Below, in pieces: positions 8,810 through 19,750 of a DNA stretch of 64,000 nucleotides. The notes under the pieces are model-generated. The model worked only from the letters and a program-made list of their open reading frames with translations. It had not been told where the DNA came from and ran no database searches. The translations under genes were made by a program, and so were the position numbers. Every line of letters begins with the position of its first letter. Position 1 is the stretch's first letter. The stretch is from Streptomyces sp. NBC_00483 (GTDB lineage Bacteria > Actinomycetota > Actinomycetes > Streptomycetales > Streptomycetaceae): positions 3,720,001 to 3,784,000 of the forward strand of contig NZ_CP107880.1 in the NCBI RefSeq assembly GCF_036013745.1, written 5' to 3'.

Positions 8810-11800
8810 ATGACCACCGATCCCCAACGCGCTCCCATATCCGGCGCGAGACGCGCGGCCCGGCTCGCGGCGGCCGCCGGACTCGCGGCCGCGCTCACCG
8901 CGACCGGGCCGATACCCATGGCCTTCGCCGCGGACGCGGACCCGGCCCCGACCCAGGCCCCCAAGTCCGCGAGCGACAAGCTCGGCGCGCACGACGCCGA
9001 ACTGCTCGCCGACGCCGAGGCCGACGGCACGAAGAACGTGACCATGATGGTCGCGACCACTCCCGGGCAGACCGAGCAGGTCGCGAAGCAGCTCGACGCC
9101 GTCAAGGGCGGCTCCGTGGGCCGCACCTACGACAAGCTCGGCTATGTGCGGGCGACCGTGCCGACGGGCCGCGCCGATTCCGCGATCAGGTCCGCCGAGA
9201 AGCTCGGCTCCGTGCGCGGCATCGATCTGCGCCAGGAGATCGCGCTCGACGATCCGACGCCGTCCGCCGACACCGCCAAGGGCGCCAAGGCCTCGGCGGC
9301 CAAGGCCACCGGCTCGTACAGCGGGCCCGGCAAGGACACCCCCGCCAAGAACCCGTACAACCCGTCCTTCGAGACGGGCGCCGTCGACTTCGTGAAGCAG
9401 CACCCGAAGGCGGACGGCCGCGGCACCACCATCGGCATCCTCGACTCGGGTGTCGACCTCGGCCACCCGGCGCTGCAGAAGACCACGACCGGCGAGCGCA
9501 AGATCGTCGACTGGGTCACCGCGACCGACCCGATCGTGGACGGCGACGCGACGTGGCGGCCGATGGTCACCAACGTGACCGGGCCTACGTTCACGTACAA
9601 CGGCCGTACGTACAAGGCGGCTTCGGGCTCGTACGGGATCTCCACCTTCGCCGAGTCCGCCACGACCGGCGGCGACGCCAAGGGCGACGCGAACCGGGAC
9701 GGCGACACCACCGACAAGTGGGGCGTGCTGTACGACGCGGCCAAGGGGACGGTGACCGTCGACCTCAACGACAACGGCGACTTCACCGACGACACCCCGA
9801 TGAAGCCGTACAAGGACGGCCACCAGGTCGGCTACTTCGGCAAGGACAACCCGTCCACCGACGTCGTCGAGCGCCAGCCGTTCGTGGTGGAGTTCCGCAA
9901 GGACGTCCCCATGGACCCGTACGGCGGTGACTGGGTCGGCAAGAAGGCCGACTTCGTCAACATCGGCGTCATCGAGTCCGAGCACGGCACGCACGTCGCG
10001 GGCATCACCGCGGCCAACGGCCTGTTCGGCAACAAGAACATGAACGGTGCCGCGCCCGGCGCCAAGCTGGTCTCCTCGCGGGCCTGCACCTGGACCGGCG
10101 GCTGCACCAACGTCGCGCTCACCGAGGGCATGATCGACCTCGTGACGAAGCGCGGCGTCGACATCGTCAACATGTCGATCGGCGGGCTCCCCGCGCTGAA
10201 CGACGGCGCCAACGCCCGCGCGGTGCTCTACACGCGTCTCATCGACGACTACGGCGTGCAGCTGGTGATCTCGGCCGGTAACTCCGGCCCCGGCGCCAAC
10301 ACCATCGGCGACCCGGGCCTCGCCGACAAGGTGCTGTCCGTCGGCGCGTCCATCTCGAAGGACACCTGGGCCGCCAACTACGGCTCCAAGGTCGAGAAGT
10401 CGTACGCCATGATGCCGTTCTCCTCGCGCGGCCCGCGTGAGGACGGCGGCTTCGCGCCGCTCATCACGGCGCCCGGCGCGGCCATCAACTCCACCCAGAC
10501 CTGGCTGCCGGGTTCGCCGACCCCGGAGGCGGGGTACTCGCTTCCCGCCGGCTACTCGATGCTCCAGGGCACCTCGATGGCCTCGCCGCAGGCGGCGGGC
10601 GCGAGCGCGCTGCTGATCTCGGCGGCCAAGCAGCAGAAGGTGTCGCTGAACCCGGCGAAGCTGCGCACCGCGCTCACCTCGACCGCGAAGCACATCTCGG
10701 GCGAGCAGGCGTACGCGGAGGGCTCCGGCCTCATCGACATCGTCGATGCCTGGGACTCCATTGAGGACAAGGCGAGCGCCCACACGTACACCGTGAAGGC
10801 GCCCGTCGACACCGCCCTCGACGACCAGCTCAAGACGCCGGGCTTCGGCACCGGCATCTACGACCGCGAGGGCGGCCTGAAGGCCGGGCAGAAGAAGACG
10901 TACGAGGTCACTGTCACGCGGACGTCGGGCTCTTCGAAGCCGGTGGCGCACAGGCTGTCGCTGAAGAACAACTCGGGTGACACCTTCTCGATCGTCGGGT
11001 CGAGCACCGTCTCGCTGCCGCTGAACAAGCCGGTCACCGTGAAGGTCGCGGCCAAGCCGAAGTCGGCCGGGCTGCGCAGCGCGATCCTGCGCGTCGACGA
11101 CCCGAAGACCGAGGGCGTCGACCAGCAGATCATGGCGACGGCCATCGTCTCCTCGCCGGTCAAGTACACGTACCAGGCGAAGGGTTCGGTGCAGCGCAAC
11201 GGCGTGAAGTCGTACTTCGTGACGGTGCCGAAGGGCGCCACGTCCCTCGAGGTGCGGATGGGCGGCCTCGCGTCCGGCAGCCAGACCCGCTTCATCTCCA
11301 TCCACCCGTACGGCGTTCCGGTCGACACGACGTCGACGCCGAACTGCTACCCGAACTACGGGGACGGTTCGGGCAACGGCTGCCGTCCCGACCTGCGTTC
11401 GTACGATGCGCCGCAGGCGGGCGTCTGGGAGATCGAGGTCGAGGCGCGGCGTACGTCGCCGGTGCTCGACAACCCGTACACGCTGGACGTCGCCGTGCTC
11501 GGCGCGGACTTCGACCCGGCGGTGCAGACGCTGCCCGAGGCGAAGGTGGGCACGCCCGCCGATGTCTCGTGGAAGGTGGCGAACAAGTTCGCGGCCATCA
11601 GCGGCGGCAAGCTGAAGGGCGGCGCGCTCGGTTCCTCGAAGACGACGCGGCCGACGATCGCGGGCGGTGCCTCGCAGACGTCGACCGTCGAGGTCCCCGA
11701 GGGTGCCGACAAGCTGGACGTCACGATCGGCAACGTCTCGGACCAGGCCGCCGACCTCGACCTCACGGTTCTCGACGCGGCGGGCACGGTTGTCGGGTCC

Positions 11801-12133
11801 TCCGCCGACGGTGACTCCGAGGAGTCCGTGAGCATCGCGAAGCCGGCCGCCGGTACGTACACGGTGCAGGTCGACGGGTACTCGGTGCCGTCCGGCTCGA
11901 CGGAGTACGACTACGTCGACGTCTTCTTCGCGCCCTCGTTGGGCACGGTGAAGGTCGACGAGTCGAAGCCGGTGTCCCTGGCGACCGGGGCGTCGACGTC
12001 CGTCTCCGCGCAGGTCGTCGCGGCGGCTGCGGCGCCCGAGGGGCGCGAGTTCTTCGGGCAGGTGCAGTTGCTGAACGAGCGGGGTGTTGTCGCCGGCGCG
12101 GGCAGCGTAAAGATCGAGAAGGTCACGCCGTAG
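8810..12133 (+). CDS. Secreted subtilisin-family (S8) serine protease, multidomain
   Basis: The protein has 1,107 residues from ATG 8810. ATG 8804 abuts the only RBS-like cagggg-type sequence, so 8810 is preferred. A signal peptide ends near AFA-AD (residue 43). The catalytic triad is intact: D212 (ILDSGVD), H395 (EHGTHVAG) and S589 (GTSMASP). The 183-residue stretch between D and H carries two Asp-rich loops (DANRDGDTTD, DLNDNGDFTDD) that look calcium binding. Downstream are Ig-like or prepeptidase-type beta domains with no sortase motif, so the enzyme is probably released into the medium to degrade protein. It ends at a 12-bp stem terminator. Confidence 0.93.
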   Translation: MTTDPQRAPISGARRAARLAAAAGLAAALTATGPIPMAFAADADPAPTQAPKSASDKLGAHDAELLADAEADGTKNVTMMVATTPGQTEQVAKQLDAVKGGSVGRTYDKLGYVRATVPTGRADSAIRSAEKLGSVRGIDLRQEIALDDPTPSADTAKGAKASAAKATGSYSGPGKDTPAKNPYNPSFETGAVDFVKQHPKADGRGTTIGILDSGVDLGHPALQKTTTGERKIVDWVTATDPIVDGDATWRPMVTNVTGPTFTYNGRTYKAASGSYGISTFAESATTGGDAKGDANRDGDTTDKWGVLYDAAKGTVTVDLNDNGDFTDDTPMKPYKDGHQVGYFGKDNPSTDVVERQPFVVEFRKDVPMDPYGGDWVGKKADFVNIGVIESEHGTHVAGITAANGLFGNKNMNGAAPGAKLVSSRACTWTGGCTNVALTEGMIDLVTKRGVDIVNMSIGGLPALNDGANARAVLYTRLIDDYGVQLVISAGNSGPGANTIGDPGLADKVLSVGASISKDTWAANYGSKVEKSYAMMPFSSRGPREDGGFAPLITAPGAAINSTQTWLPGSPTPEAGYSLPAGYSMLQGTSMASPQAAGASALLISAAKQQKVSLNPAKLRTALTSTAKHISGEQAYAEGSGLIDIVDAWDSIEDKASAHTYTVKAPVDTALDDQLKTPGFGTGIYDREGGLKAGQKKTYEVTVTRTSGSSKPVAHRLSLKNNSGDTFSIVGSSTVSLPLNKPVTVKVAAKPKSAGLRSAILRVDDPKTEGVDQQIMATAIVSSPVKYTYQAKGSVQRNGVKSYFVTVPKGATSLEVRMGGLASGSQTRFISIHPYGVPVDTTSTPNCYPNYGDGSGNGCRPDLRSYDAPQAGVWEIEVEARRTSPVLDNPYTLDVAVLGADFDPAVQTLPEAKVGTPADVSWKVANKFAAISGGKLKGGALGSSKTTRPTIAGGASQTSTVEVPEGADKLDVTIGNVSDQAADLDLTVLDAAGTVVGSSADGDSEESVSIAKPAAGTYTVQVDGYSVPSGSTEYDYVDVFFAPSLGTVKVDESKPVSLATGASTSVSAQVVAAAAAPEGREFFGQVQLLNERGVVAGAGSVKIEKVTP

Positions 12134-12155
12134 CCTCCGGCTGAGCGAGATCTGG

Positions 12156-12182
12156 GGGGCGGTCACCTCGGGTGACCGCCCC
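12156..12182. terminator. Stem-loop terminator after the S8 protease
   Basis: Perfect 12-bp arms (ggggcggtcacc / ggtgaccgcccc) with a 3-nt loop lie 23 bp after the stop codon. There is no U tract, as is common in Streptomyces. Confidence 0.85.
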
Positions 12183-12193
12183 TTCCGGCGTTA

Positions 12194-12245
12194 CGGCCTC
12201 GGGGCTCCGCCCCGGACCCCGCGCCTCAAACGCCGGCGGGGCTGA
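12194..12245. repeat. Dispersed GC palindrome, copy 3
   Basis: Contains cggggctccgccccgg followed by gcgcctcaaacgccggcgg, the reverse orientation of the copies at 22682 and 46095. Confidence 0.6.
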
Positions 12246-12256
12246 AAAAGGCTGCT

Positions 12257-14702
<2,446 letters not shown>

Positions 14703-14719
14703 GCCGCTGCACGCAGCCC

Positions 14720-14755
14720 AAGGGGGCGGTCACCGTTCGAGGTGACCGCCCCCTT
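14720..14755. terminator. Bidirectional terminator between asd and antitoxin remnant
   Basis: Perfect 15-bp arms (aagggggcggtcacc / ggtgaccgccccctt) flank a 6-nt loop. The minus-strand small gene ends inside the stem. Confidence 0.88.
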
Positions 14756-14909
14756 CGCGTACGTCGTCGGGCTGTGCCACGCGCGCCCGCAGCAGCTCGA
14801 CGGCGGCGCGGAGCGCGGCGGACCGCGACGCGAGCCCGTTCGACGCCACGTACGCGTCGATGAACGCGATGTCGTCCTCGGGCAGATCCAGATCCAGGCT
14901 GATCTCCAT
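14730..14909 (-). CDS. Truncated ribbon-helix-helix (ParD/CopG-like) antitoxin
   Basis: The protein has 59 residues. The RHH fold is clear: strand ISLDLDLP, helix DDIAFIDAYVASNG, then SRSAALRAAVELLRARV. Intact homologues usually carry a further acidic, Trp-containing toxin-binding tail of about 25 residues. Here the frame instead runs into the asd terminator stem and stops (…REGGGHLER). No toxin gene follows. It may still bind DNA or be a non-functional remnant. ATG 14909 is the natural family start. Confidence 0.6.
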   Translation of the reverse strand: MEISLDLDLPEDDIAFIDAYVASNGLASRSAALRAAVELLRARVAQPDDVREGGGHLER

Positions 14910-14949
14910 GGCAGCGAGCCTGCCAGGTGGTTCGGACGGACGCGGCCGG

Positions 14950-15456
14950 TCAGGGCCGCCGCACCGCAAAGTGGTAACACCCGTACTCCAGCGCCCGTAC
15001 GTGCACGTGCCCCACACGCGGGTCACTGAACGCTTCGTCGAAAGCGGCGTCGAAGCCAGCCGTCGTCTCCTCCGGGATCTCCAGGAGCGCGCCCCCGACG
15101 ATGTGCCCGCTGGCGTCGTAGCGCCGTACGGTGCGCAGCGCGCCGGGTCGGTCGAAGGGGTAGCGCTCCTCCGGTGCGTAACCGCCGCAGTCCTCGGCGT
15201 GGATGAAGACCGGGCCCTGCTCGTCGTACGCGCCGGGGGTCGCGCCCGTCCGGTCCGCCCAGCGGCGCAGCGGCGCGTACGACACGAGGGCGATGTGCTC
15301 GCCCTCGGCGACGGGGCGGAGGCAGCAGCGCAGCGGCGAGCCGACCGAGGCGTCACCGGCCGCGGTGAAGGGACGCATGGCGCGGCCCGCGTCGTCGGTG
15401 GCGCGGAGTTCCTTGAGGGCCGTCGGGTCGATGGGCAGTGCGGTGTACCTGGTCAT
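14950..15456 (-). CDS. DUF1203 domain protein
   Basis: The protein has 168 residues. It shows the DUF1203 pattern, notably LRCCLRP near residue 43, ALVSYAPL, GPVFIHAEDCGGY and the C-terminal HVHVRALEYGCYHFAVRR. The conserved cysteines and His-Ala-Glu segment recall small metal- or thiol-using enzymes, but no function is established for the family. ATG 15456 fits the family start. The preceding 14910-14949 gap is short, so it may be co-transcribed with the antitoxin remnant. Confidence 0.75.
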   Translation of the reverse strand: MTRYTALPIDPTALKELRATDDAGRAMRPFTAAGDASVGSPLRCCLRPVAEGEHIALVSYAPLRRWADRTGATPGAYDEQGPVFIHAEDCGGYAPEERYPFDRPGALRTVRRYDASGHIVGGALLEIPEETTAGFDAAFDEAFSDPRVGHVHVRALEYGCYHFAVRRP

Positions 15457-15594
15457 GGCTCCAGGCTCGCTCCGCGCGCGGGTGTTCACCGGCGGGAAAC
15501 GGACATCGCCTTCGCGTACCCCGCGTGGAAGGATGACCGGAAACGTCACAAACGTAGAACGTAGAACGTAGACCGCTTACTAGGAGATGACCGC

Positions 15595-18168
15595 GTGCCT
15601 GGCACCAATCTGACCCGTGAAGAGGCGCAGCAGCGGGCGAAGCTGCTCACCGTTGACTCGTACGAGATCGATCTCGACCTCTCCGGCGCGCAAGAGGGCG
15701 GCACGTTCCGGTCGGTGACCACCGTGCGCTTCGACAGCGCGGAGGCGGGCGCCGAGACGTTCATCGATCTCGTCGCCGACGCCGTGCACGAGGTGCTGCT
15801 CAATGGGCGGTCGTTGGATGTGGCCGCCGTGTTCCGGGATGCCCGGATCGCGCTGAAGCGCCTGGAGGCGGGGCCGAACGAGCTGAAGGTCGTCGCCGAC
15901 TGCGCGTACACGAACACGGGTGAGGGGCTGCACCGGTTCGTCGATCCCGTCGACCAACAGGCTTACCTGTATACGCAGTTCGAGGTTCCGGACGCCCGGC
16001 GCGTGTTCGCGTCGTTCGAGCAGCCGGACCTCAAGGGCACCTTCCAATTCACCGTGAAGGCGCCCAGCGGTTGGACCGTGATCTCCAACTCGCCGACGCC
16101 CGAGCCGAAGGACGACGTCTGGGCCTTCGAGCCGACGCCGCGCATCTCGACGTACATCACGGCGCTGATCGTCGGCCCGTACCACAGCGTCCACTCCTCG
16201 TACGAGAACGCCGAGACCGGGCAGAGCGTGCCGCTGGCGATCTACTGCCGGCCCTCGCTCGCCGAGTTCCTCGACTCGGACGAGATCTTCGCGGTGACGC
16301 GGCAGGGCTTCGACTGGTTCCAGGAGAAGTTCGACTACGCGTACCCGTTCGCCAAGTACGACCAGCTGTTCGTGCCCGAGTTCAACGCGGGTGCCATGGA
16401 GAACGCCGGTGCCGTCACCATCCGCGACCAGTACGTGTTCCGGTCGAAGGTGACCGACGCCGCGTACGAGGTGCGGGCCGCGACGATCCTGCACGAGCTG
16501 GCCCACATGTGGTTCGGCGACCTGGTCACCATGGAGTGGTGGAACGACCTGTGGCTGAACGAGTCGTTCGCGACGTTCGCCGAGGCCGCCTGCCAGGCGT
16601 ACGCGCCGGGCTCGAAGTGGCCGCACTCGTGGACGACGTTCGCCAACCAGATGAAGACGTGGGCGTACCGGCAGGACCAACTGCCGTCCACGCACCCGAT
16701 CATGGCGGACATCAGCGACCTCGACGACGTGCTCGTCAACTTCGACGGCATCACGTACGCGAAGGGCGCGAGCGTCCTGAAGCAGCTCGTCGCGTACGTC
16801 GGCATGGACGAGTTCTTCCAGGGCGTGCAGGCGTACTTCAAGCGCCACGCGTTCGGGAACACGCGGCTGAGCGATCTGCTCGGCGCGCTGGAGGAGACCA
16901 GCGGGCGTGACCTGAAGTCCTGGTCGAAGGCGTGGCTGGAGACGGCCGGCATCAACATCCTGCGGCCGGAGATCGAGACCGACGCGAACGGTGTCATCAC
17001 CTCGTTCGCCGTCCGCCAGGAGGCCCCGGCGCTGCCCGAGGGTGCCAAGGGCGAGGCGACGCTGCGGCCGCACCGCATCGCGATCGGCTTCTACGACCTC
17101 GACGACGAGTCCGGCAAGCTGCTGCGCGGCGAGCGCGTCGAACTCGACGTCACGGCAACGGAGTCGACGCAGGTGGCGCAGCTGGTCGGCAAGCGCCGCC
17201 CCGCGGTGATCCTGCTCAACGACGACGACCTGTCGTACGCGAAGGTCCGCCTCGACGAGGAGTCCCTCGCGTTCGTCACGCAGCACCTCGGCGACTTCGA
17301 GGCCTCGCTGCCGCGCGCGCTGTGCTGGGCCTCCGCCTGGGACATGACGCGCGACGCGGAGCTGTCGACGAGCGCGTACCTGGACCTGGTGCTCAGCGGG
17401 GTCGGCAAGGAGTCCGACATCGGCGTCGTGCAGTCGCTGCACCGCCAGGTGAAGCTCGCCGTCGACCTGTACTCGGCGCCCGCCCACCGGGACGCGCTGC
17501 TGACCCGCTGGACCGAGGCGGCGCTCACGCACCTGCGGACCGCCGATGCGGGCAGCGACCACCAGCTGGCGTGGGCCCGCGCGTTCGCGGCGAGCGCCCG
17601 CACGCCGGAGCAACTCGACCTTCTTGAGGCCCTGTTGGACGGCTCCCAGACGATCGAGGGCCTTGCCGTCGACACCGAGCTGCGCTGGGCGTTCGTGCAG
17701 CGGCTCGCGGCGGTCGGGCGCTACGACGAGGGGGAGATCGCCTCGGAGTACGAGCGGGACAGGACGGCCGCCGGTGAGCGGCACGCCGCCAGCGCCCGCG
17801 CGGCGCGGCCGACCCCCGAGGCCAAGGCGGAGGCGTGGGCCTCGGTCGTCGAGACGGACAAGCTGCCGAACGCGGTGCAGGAGGCGGTGATCGGCGGCTT
17901 CGTCCAGACCGACCAGCGCGAGCTGCTCGAGCCGTACACGGAGAAGTACTTCGCGGCGCTGAAGTCCGTCTGGGACTCCCGGTCCCACGAGATGGCGCAG
18001 CAGATCGCGATCGGTCTGTACCCGGCGATCCAGGTCTCGCAGGAGACGCTGGCCGCGACGGACGCGTGGCTGTCGTCCGCCGACCCGAGCGCGGCGCTGC
18101 GCCGCCTGGTGTCGGAGTCGCGGGCGGGCGTCGAGCGTGCGCTGAAGGCACAGGACGCGGACGTATAG
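15595..18168 (+). CDS. pepN: Aminopeptidase N (PepN)
   Basis: The protein is a complete 857-residue M1 zinc aminopeptidase of normal length. Motifs: GAMENAG at 266-272, zinc ligands H300-E-L-A-H304 and E323 (WLNES), then the C-terminal ERAP1-like helical domain. It removes N-terminal residues from cytoplasmic peptides. GTG 15595 is preceded by taggaga. A paralogue with the same motifs ends at 1774, so the strain has two M1 enzymes within about 14 kb. The gene is probably monocistronic or shares a transcript with the small downstream membrane protein. Confidence 0.97.
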   Translation: MPGTNLTREEAQQRAKLLTVDSYEIDLDLSGAQEGGTFRSVTTVRFDSAEAGAETFIDLVADAVHEVLLNGRSLDVAAVFRDARIALKRLEAGPNELKVVADCAYTNTGEGLHRFVDPVDQQAYLYTQFEVPDARRVFASFEQPDLKGTFQFTVKAPSGWTVISNSPTPEPKDDVWAFEPTPRISTYITALIVGPYHSVHSSYENAETGQSVPLAIYCRPSLAEFLDSDEIFAVTRQGFDWFQEKFDYAYPFAKYDQLFVPEFNAGAMENAGAVTIRDQYVFRSKVTDAAYEVRAATILHELAHMWFGDLVTMEWWNDLWLNESFATFAEAACQAYAPGSKWPHSWTTFANQMKTWAYRQDQLPSTHPIMADISDLDDVLVNFDGITYAKGASVLKQLVAYVGMDEFFQGVQAYFKRHAFGNTRLSDLLGALEETSGRDLKSWSKAWLETAGINILRPEIETDANGVITSFAVRQEAPALPEGAKGEATLRPHRIAIGFYDLDDESGKLLRGERVELDVTATESTQVAQLVGKRRPAVILLNDDDLSYAKVRLDEESLAFVTQHLGDFEASLPRALCWASAWDMTRDAELSTSAYLDLVLSGVGKESDIGVVQSLHRQVKLAVDLYSAPAHRDALLTRWTEAALTHLRTADAGSDHQLAWARAFAASARTPEQLDLLEALLDGSQTIEGLAVDTELRWAFVQRLAAVGRYDEGEIASEYERDRTAAGERHAASARAARPTPEAKAEAWASVVETDKLPNAVQEAVIGGFVQTDQRELLEPYTEKYFAALKSVWDSRSHEMAQQIAIGLYPAIQVSQETLAATDAWLSSADPSAALRRLVSESRAGVERALKAQDADV

Positions 18169-18253
18169 CACCGCAGCCCGGCCCCCGTGCCCCCACTCGT
18201 GTGAGACTGGGCGCATGGGGGCCGGGCGGGAGTCGCGGGCGGAGAAGGACGCG

Positions 18254-18439
18254 ATGACGGTGGAGATCGTCTACGCGTTGGTGAGCGGCGCGCTGATCGC
18301 CGTCGCGGTGACGGTGGTCGCCGTCGCGGTGACGCTGCCTGTCACTCCGCACGGAGTGGCGCTCGGCGGCCTCGTCGGCCTGGCACACATCGTGCGTGTG
18401 CTGCGCCGGTTCGACCGGGAGCGCCGCCTCGGGCGGTGA
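18254..18439 (+). CDS. Small two-helix membrane protein
   Basis: The protein has 61 residues. It opens MTVEIVYALVSG and has one long hydrophobic stretch (ALIAVAVTVVAVAVTLPV), a second weaker helix (ALGGLVGLAHIVRV) and a basic C-terminus (RRFDRERRLGR). ATG 18254 was chosen over an upstream in-frame GTG because ggagaagg precedes it. No function is known. It lies 85 bp after pepN on the same strand. Confidence 0.6.
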   Translation: MTVEIVYALVSGALIAVAVTVVAVAVTLPVTPHGVALGGLVGLAHIVRVLRRFDRERRLGR

Positions 18440-18442
18440 CAT

Positions 18443-18481
18443 CCCGTACGTACGGGGGCTGTTGCTGCCCGTACGTACGGG
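18443..18481. terminator. Paired GTACGTAC palindromes, probable bidirectional terminator
   Basis: The 14-bp palindrome cccgtacgtacggg occurs twice (18443-18456 and 18468-18481), separated by 11 nt. The copies can pair with each other or fold singly. They sit between converging genes; a tttta follows on the + strand. Confidence 0.65.
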
Positions 18482-18485
18482 GCTT

Positions 18486-19616
18486 TTACTGCGTGAAGCG
18501 GTCGCGCAGCGCCTGGCGGCCCGTCTCCGTCAGCGACCCGTGCACGCGCATCCGGGCCACGCCCCCGTCGGGGAACGCGTCGAGGCGTACGTGGGTGGCC
18601 ACGGCCTCCTTCGGGAGCGGGAAGCGGTGCAGGGTGTCGGGCTCCAGCTTGGTGCGGGGGATGATCTCGAACCACTCGCCGGTCTCGCCGTCACGGCCGC
18701 TCAGGGCTATCCAGCCGGCCGAGTTGCCCTTCAGGTACGCGGTGTCGATCTCGACGGCGCGGATGGTGCCCTGCGCCGCGAGCCGGAAGCGGACCCAGTC
18801 GTTGGTGCCGTGGACGCGACGGCGGCGGTTCTCCCAGCCGTCGTCCATCTTGCGCGAGGTGCCCGGCAGGATGATCTGCGTCGGCGAGGAGTAGAACTTG
18901 TCGGACGCGTCCTCGTAGGAACCGCCGTTGAGCACCGACGCCAGGTCGAACGTGCCGAGCAGGTCGAGCCACTCGGGGTCCGGGACGACCTCGCCGTGCA
19001 CGCGGAGGCGGGCGATGCCGCCGTCGGGGTGCTGGCAGACGCGGATGTGCGTGTAGCGGCGCTCGCTGGTGATCGTGAAGGCGTTCGCCGCGTGGCCCTT
19101 GACCTGGCTCTTCGGGACGATCTCCTCCCACTTCACGTCGTCGGCGAGCAGCTCCGCGGGGCCGGGGGCGCCGGGCACGTTCGTGGCCTGGATGCTCACC
19201 TTCTGCGGGTAGTTGCCGCGGAAGTGGGCGGTGTCGACGATCACGCCGCGGACGACGCCGGGCGCGCCGAGCCGCACGATGGCCCAGTCGTGGTCCTCGG
19301 GCGCCGGGAACGGGGAGTCCGCGGTCCCCCGCCGCCTGCGGGTCTCCCAGCCGTCCATGACCTTGCCCTTGTGCCCGAAGTGCTCCGGGTCGAAGACGGC
19401 CCGCTCGCGCAGCAGCAGGTTCTCGCGCATCGCGAAGAACTCGTCGTTCGCGGCGATGACACCGCCGCCGAGCCGCCGGTCGGCGAGGTCGACGAGCTCG
19501 CTGAAGGCGTCGGCGTCACCGAAGGTGCGGTAGTCGGCGTACGGGTCGCCGCCTCCGTAGGGGGCGGCGTCGTTGGCGTGCGGGTCCTGGTCCTGGGCGG
19601 GTGTCGTCTGGGTCAT
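18486..19616 (-). CDS. alc: Allantoicase
   Basis: The protein has 376 residues. It hydrolyses allantoate to ureidoglycolate and urea in purine ureide catabolism in the cytoplasm. The sequence shows the internal duplication of the family: DGWETRRRR in the first half and DGWENRRRR in the second, each in a jelly-roll repeat. Length and start (MTQTTPAQDQ) are normal. Allantoinase, its usual neighbour, is not next to it here. The LysR gene just upstream on the same strand is a candidate regulator, though nothing in the sequence proves it. Confidence 0.9.
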   Translation of the reverse strand: MTQTTPAQDQDPHANDAAPYGGGDPYADYRTFGDADAFSELVDLADRRLGGGVIAANDEFFAMRENLLLRERAVFDPEHFGHKGKVMDGWETRRRRGTADSPFPAPEDHDWAIVRLGAPGVVRGVIVDTAHFRGNYPQKVSIQATNVPGAPGPAELLADDVKWEEIVPKSQVKGHAANAFTITSERRYTHIRVCQHPDGGIARLRVHGEVVPDPEWLDLLGTFDLASVLNGGSYEDASDKFYSSPTQIILPGTSRKMDDGWENRRRRVHGTNDWVRFRLAAQGTIRAVEIDTAYLKGNSAGWIALSGRDGETGEWFEIIPRTKLEPDTLHRFPLPKEAVATHVRLDAFPDGGVARMRVHGSLTETGRQALRDRFTQ

Positions 19617-19675
19617 GGGCCCACTGTCGCGCGCGACGAGCCGACAGGTCCATCGAAAGTTTTCGAGGTGGCCTT

Positions 19676-19750
19676 TCAGTTCTGCTGAACGGTCGGCGTG
19701 TCAGCTCTGCTGAACGGTCGGCGTGTCAGCTCTGCTGAACGGTCAGCGCT
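19676..19750. repeat. 25-bp tandem repeat at the 3' end of the LysR gene
   Basis: There are three units (19676-19700, 19701-19725, 19726-19750), each tcag[t/c]tctgctgaacggtc plus gg/ag cg. The third contains the last codons and stop of the LysR gene. The other two are downstream, differing by one or two bases, which indicates recent tandem duplication. Confidence 0.85.

Noticed and set aside
8792..12166. Minus-strand frame of more than 1,100 codons opposite the S8 protease
   Set aside because: It is the GC-rich antisense shadow of a clear protease gene. The Arg/Val/Gly-rich translation has no domain or ribosome site. Similar long shadows at 15580-18216, 31289-34363, 47620-50571 and 50133-52991 were dismissed for the same reason.
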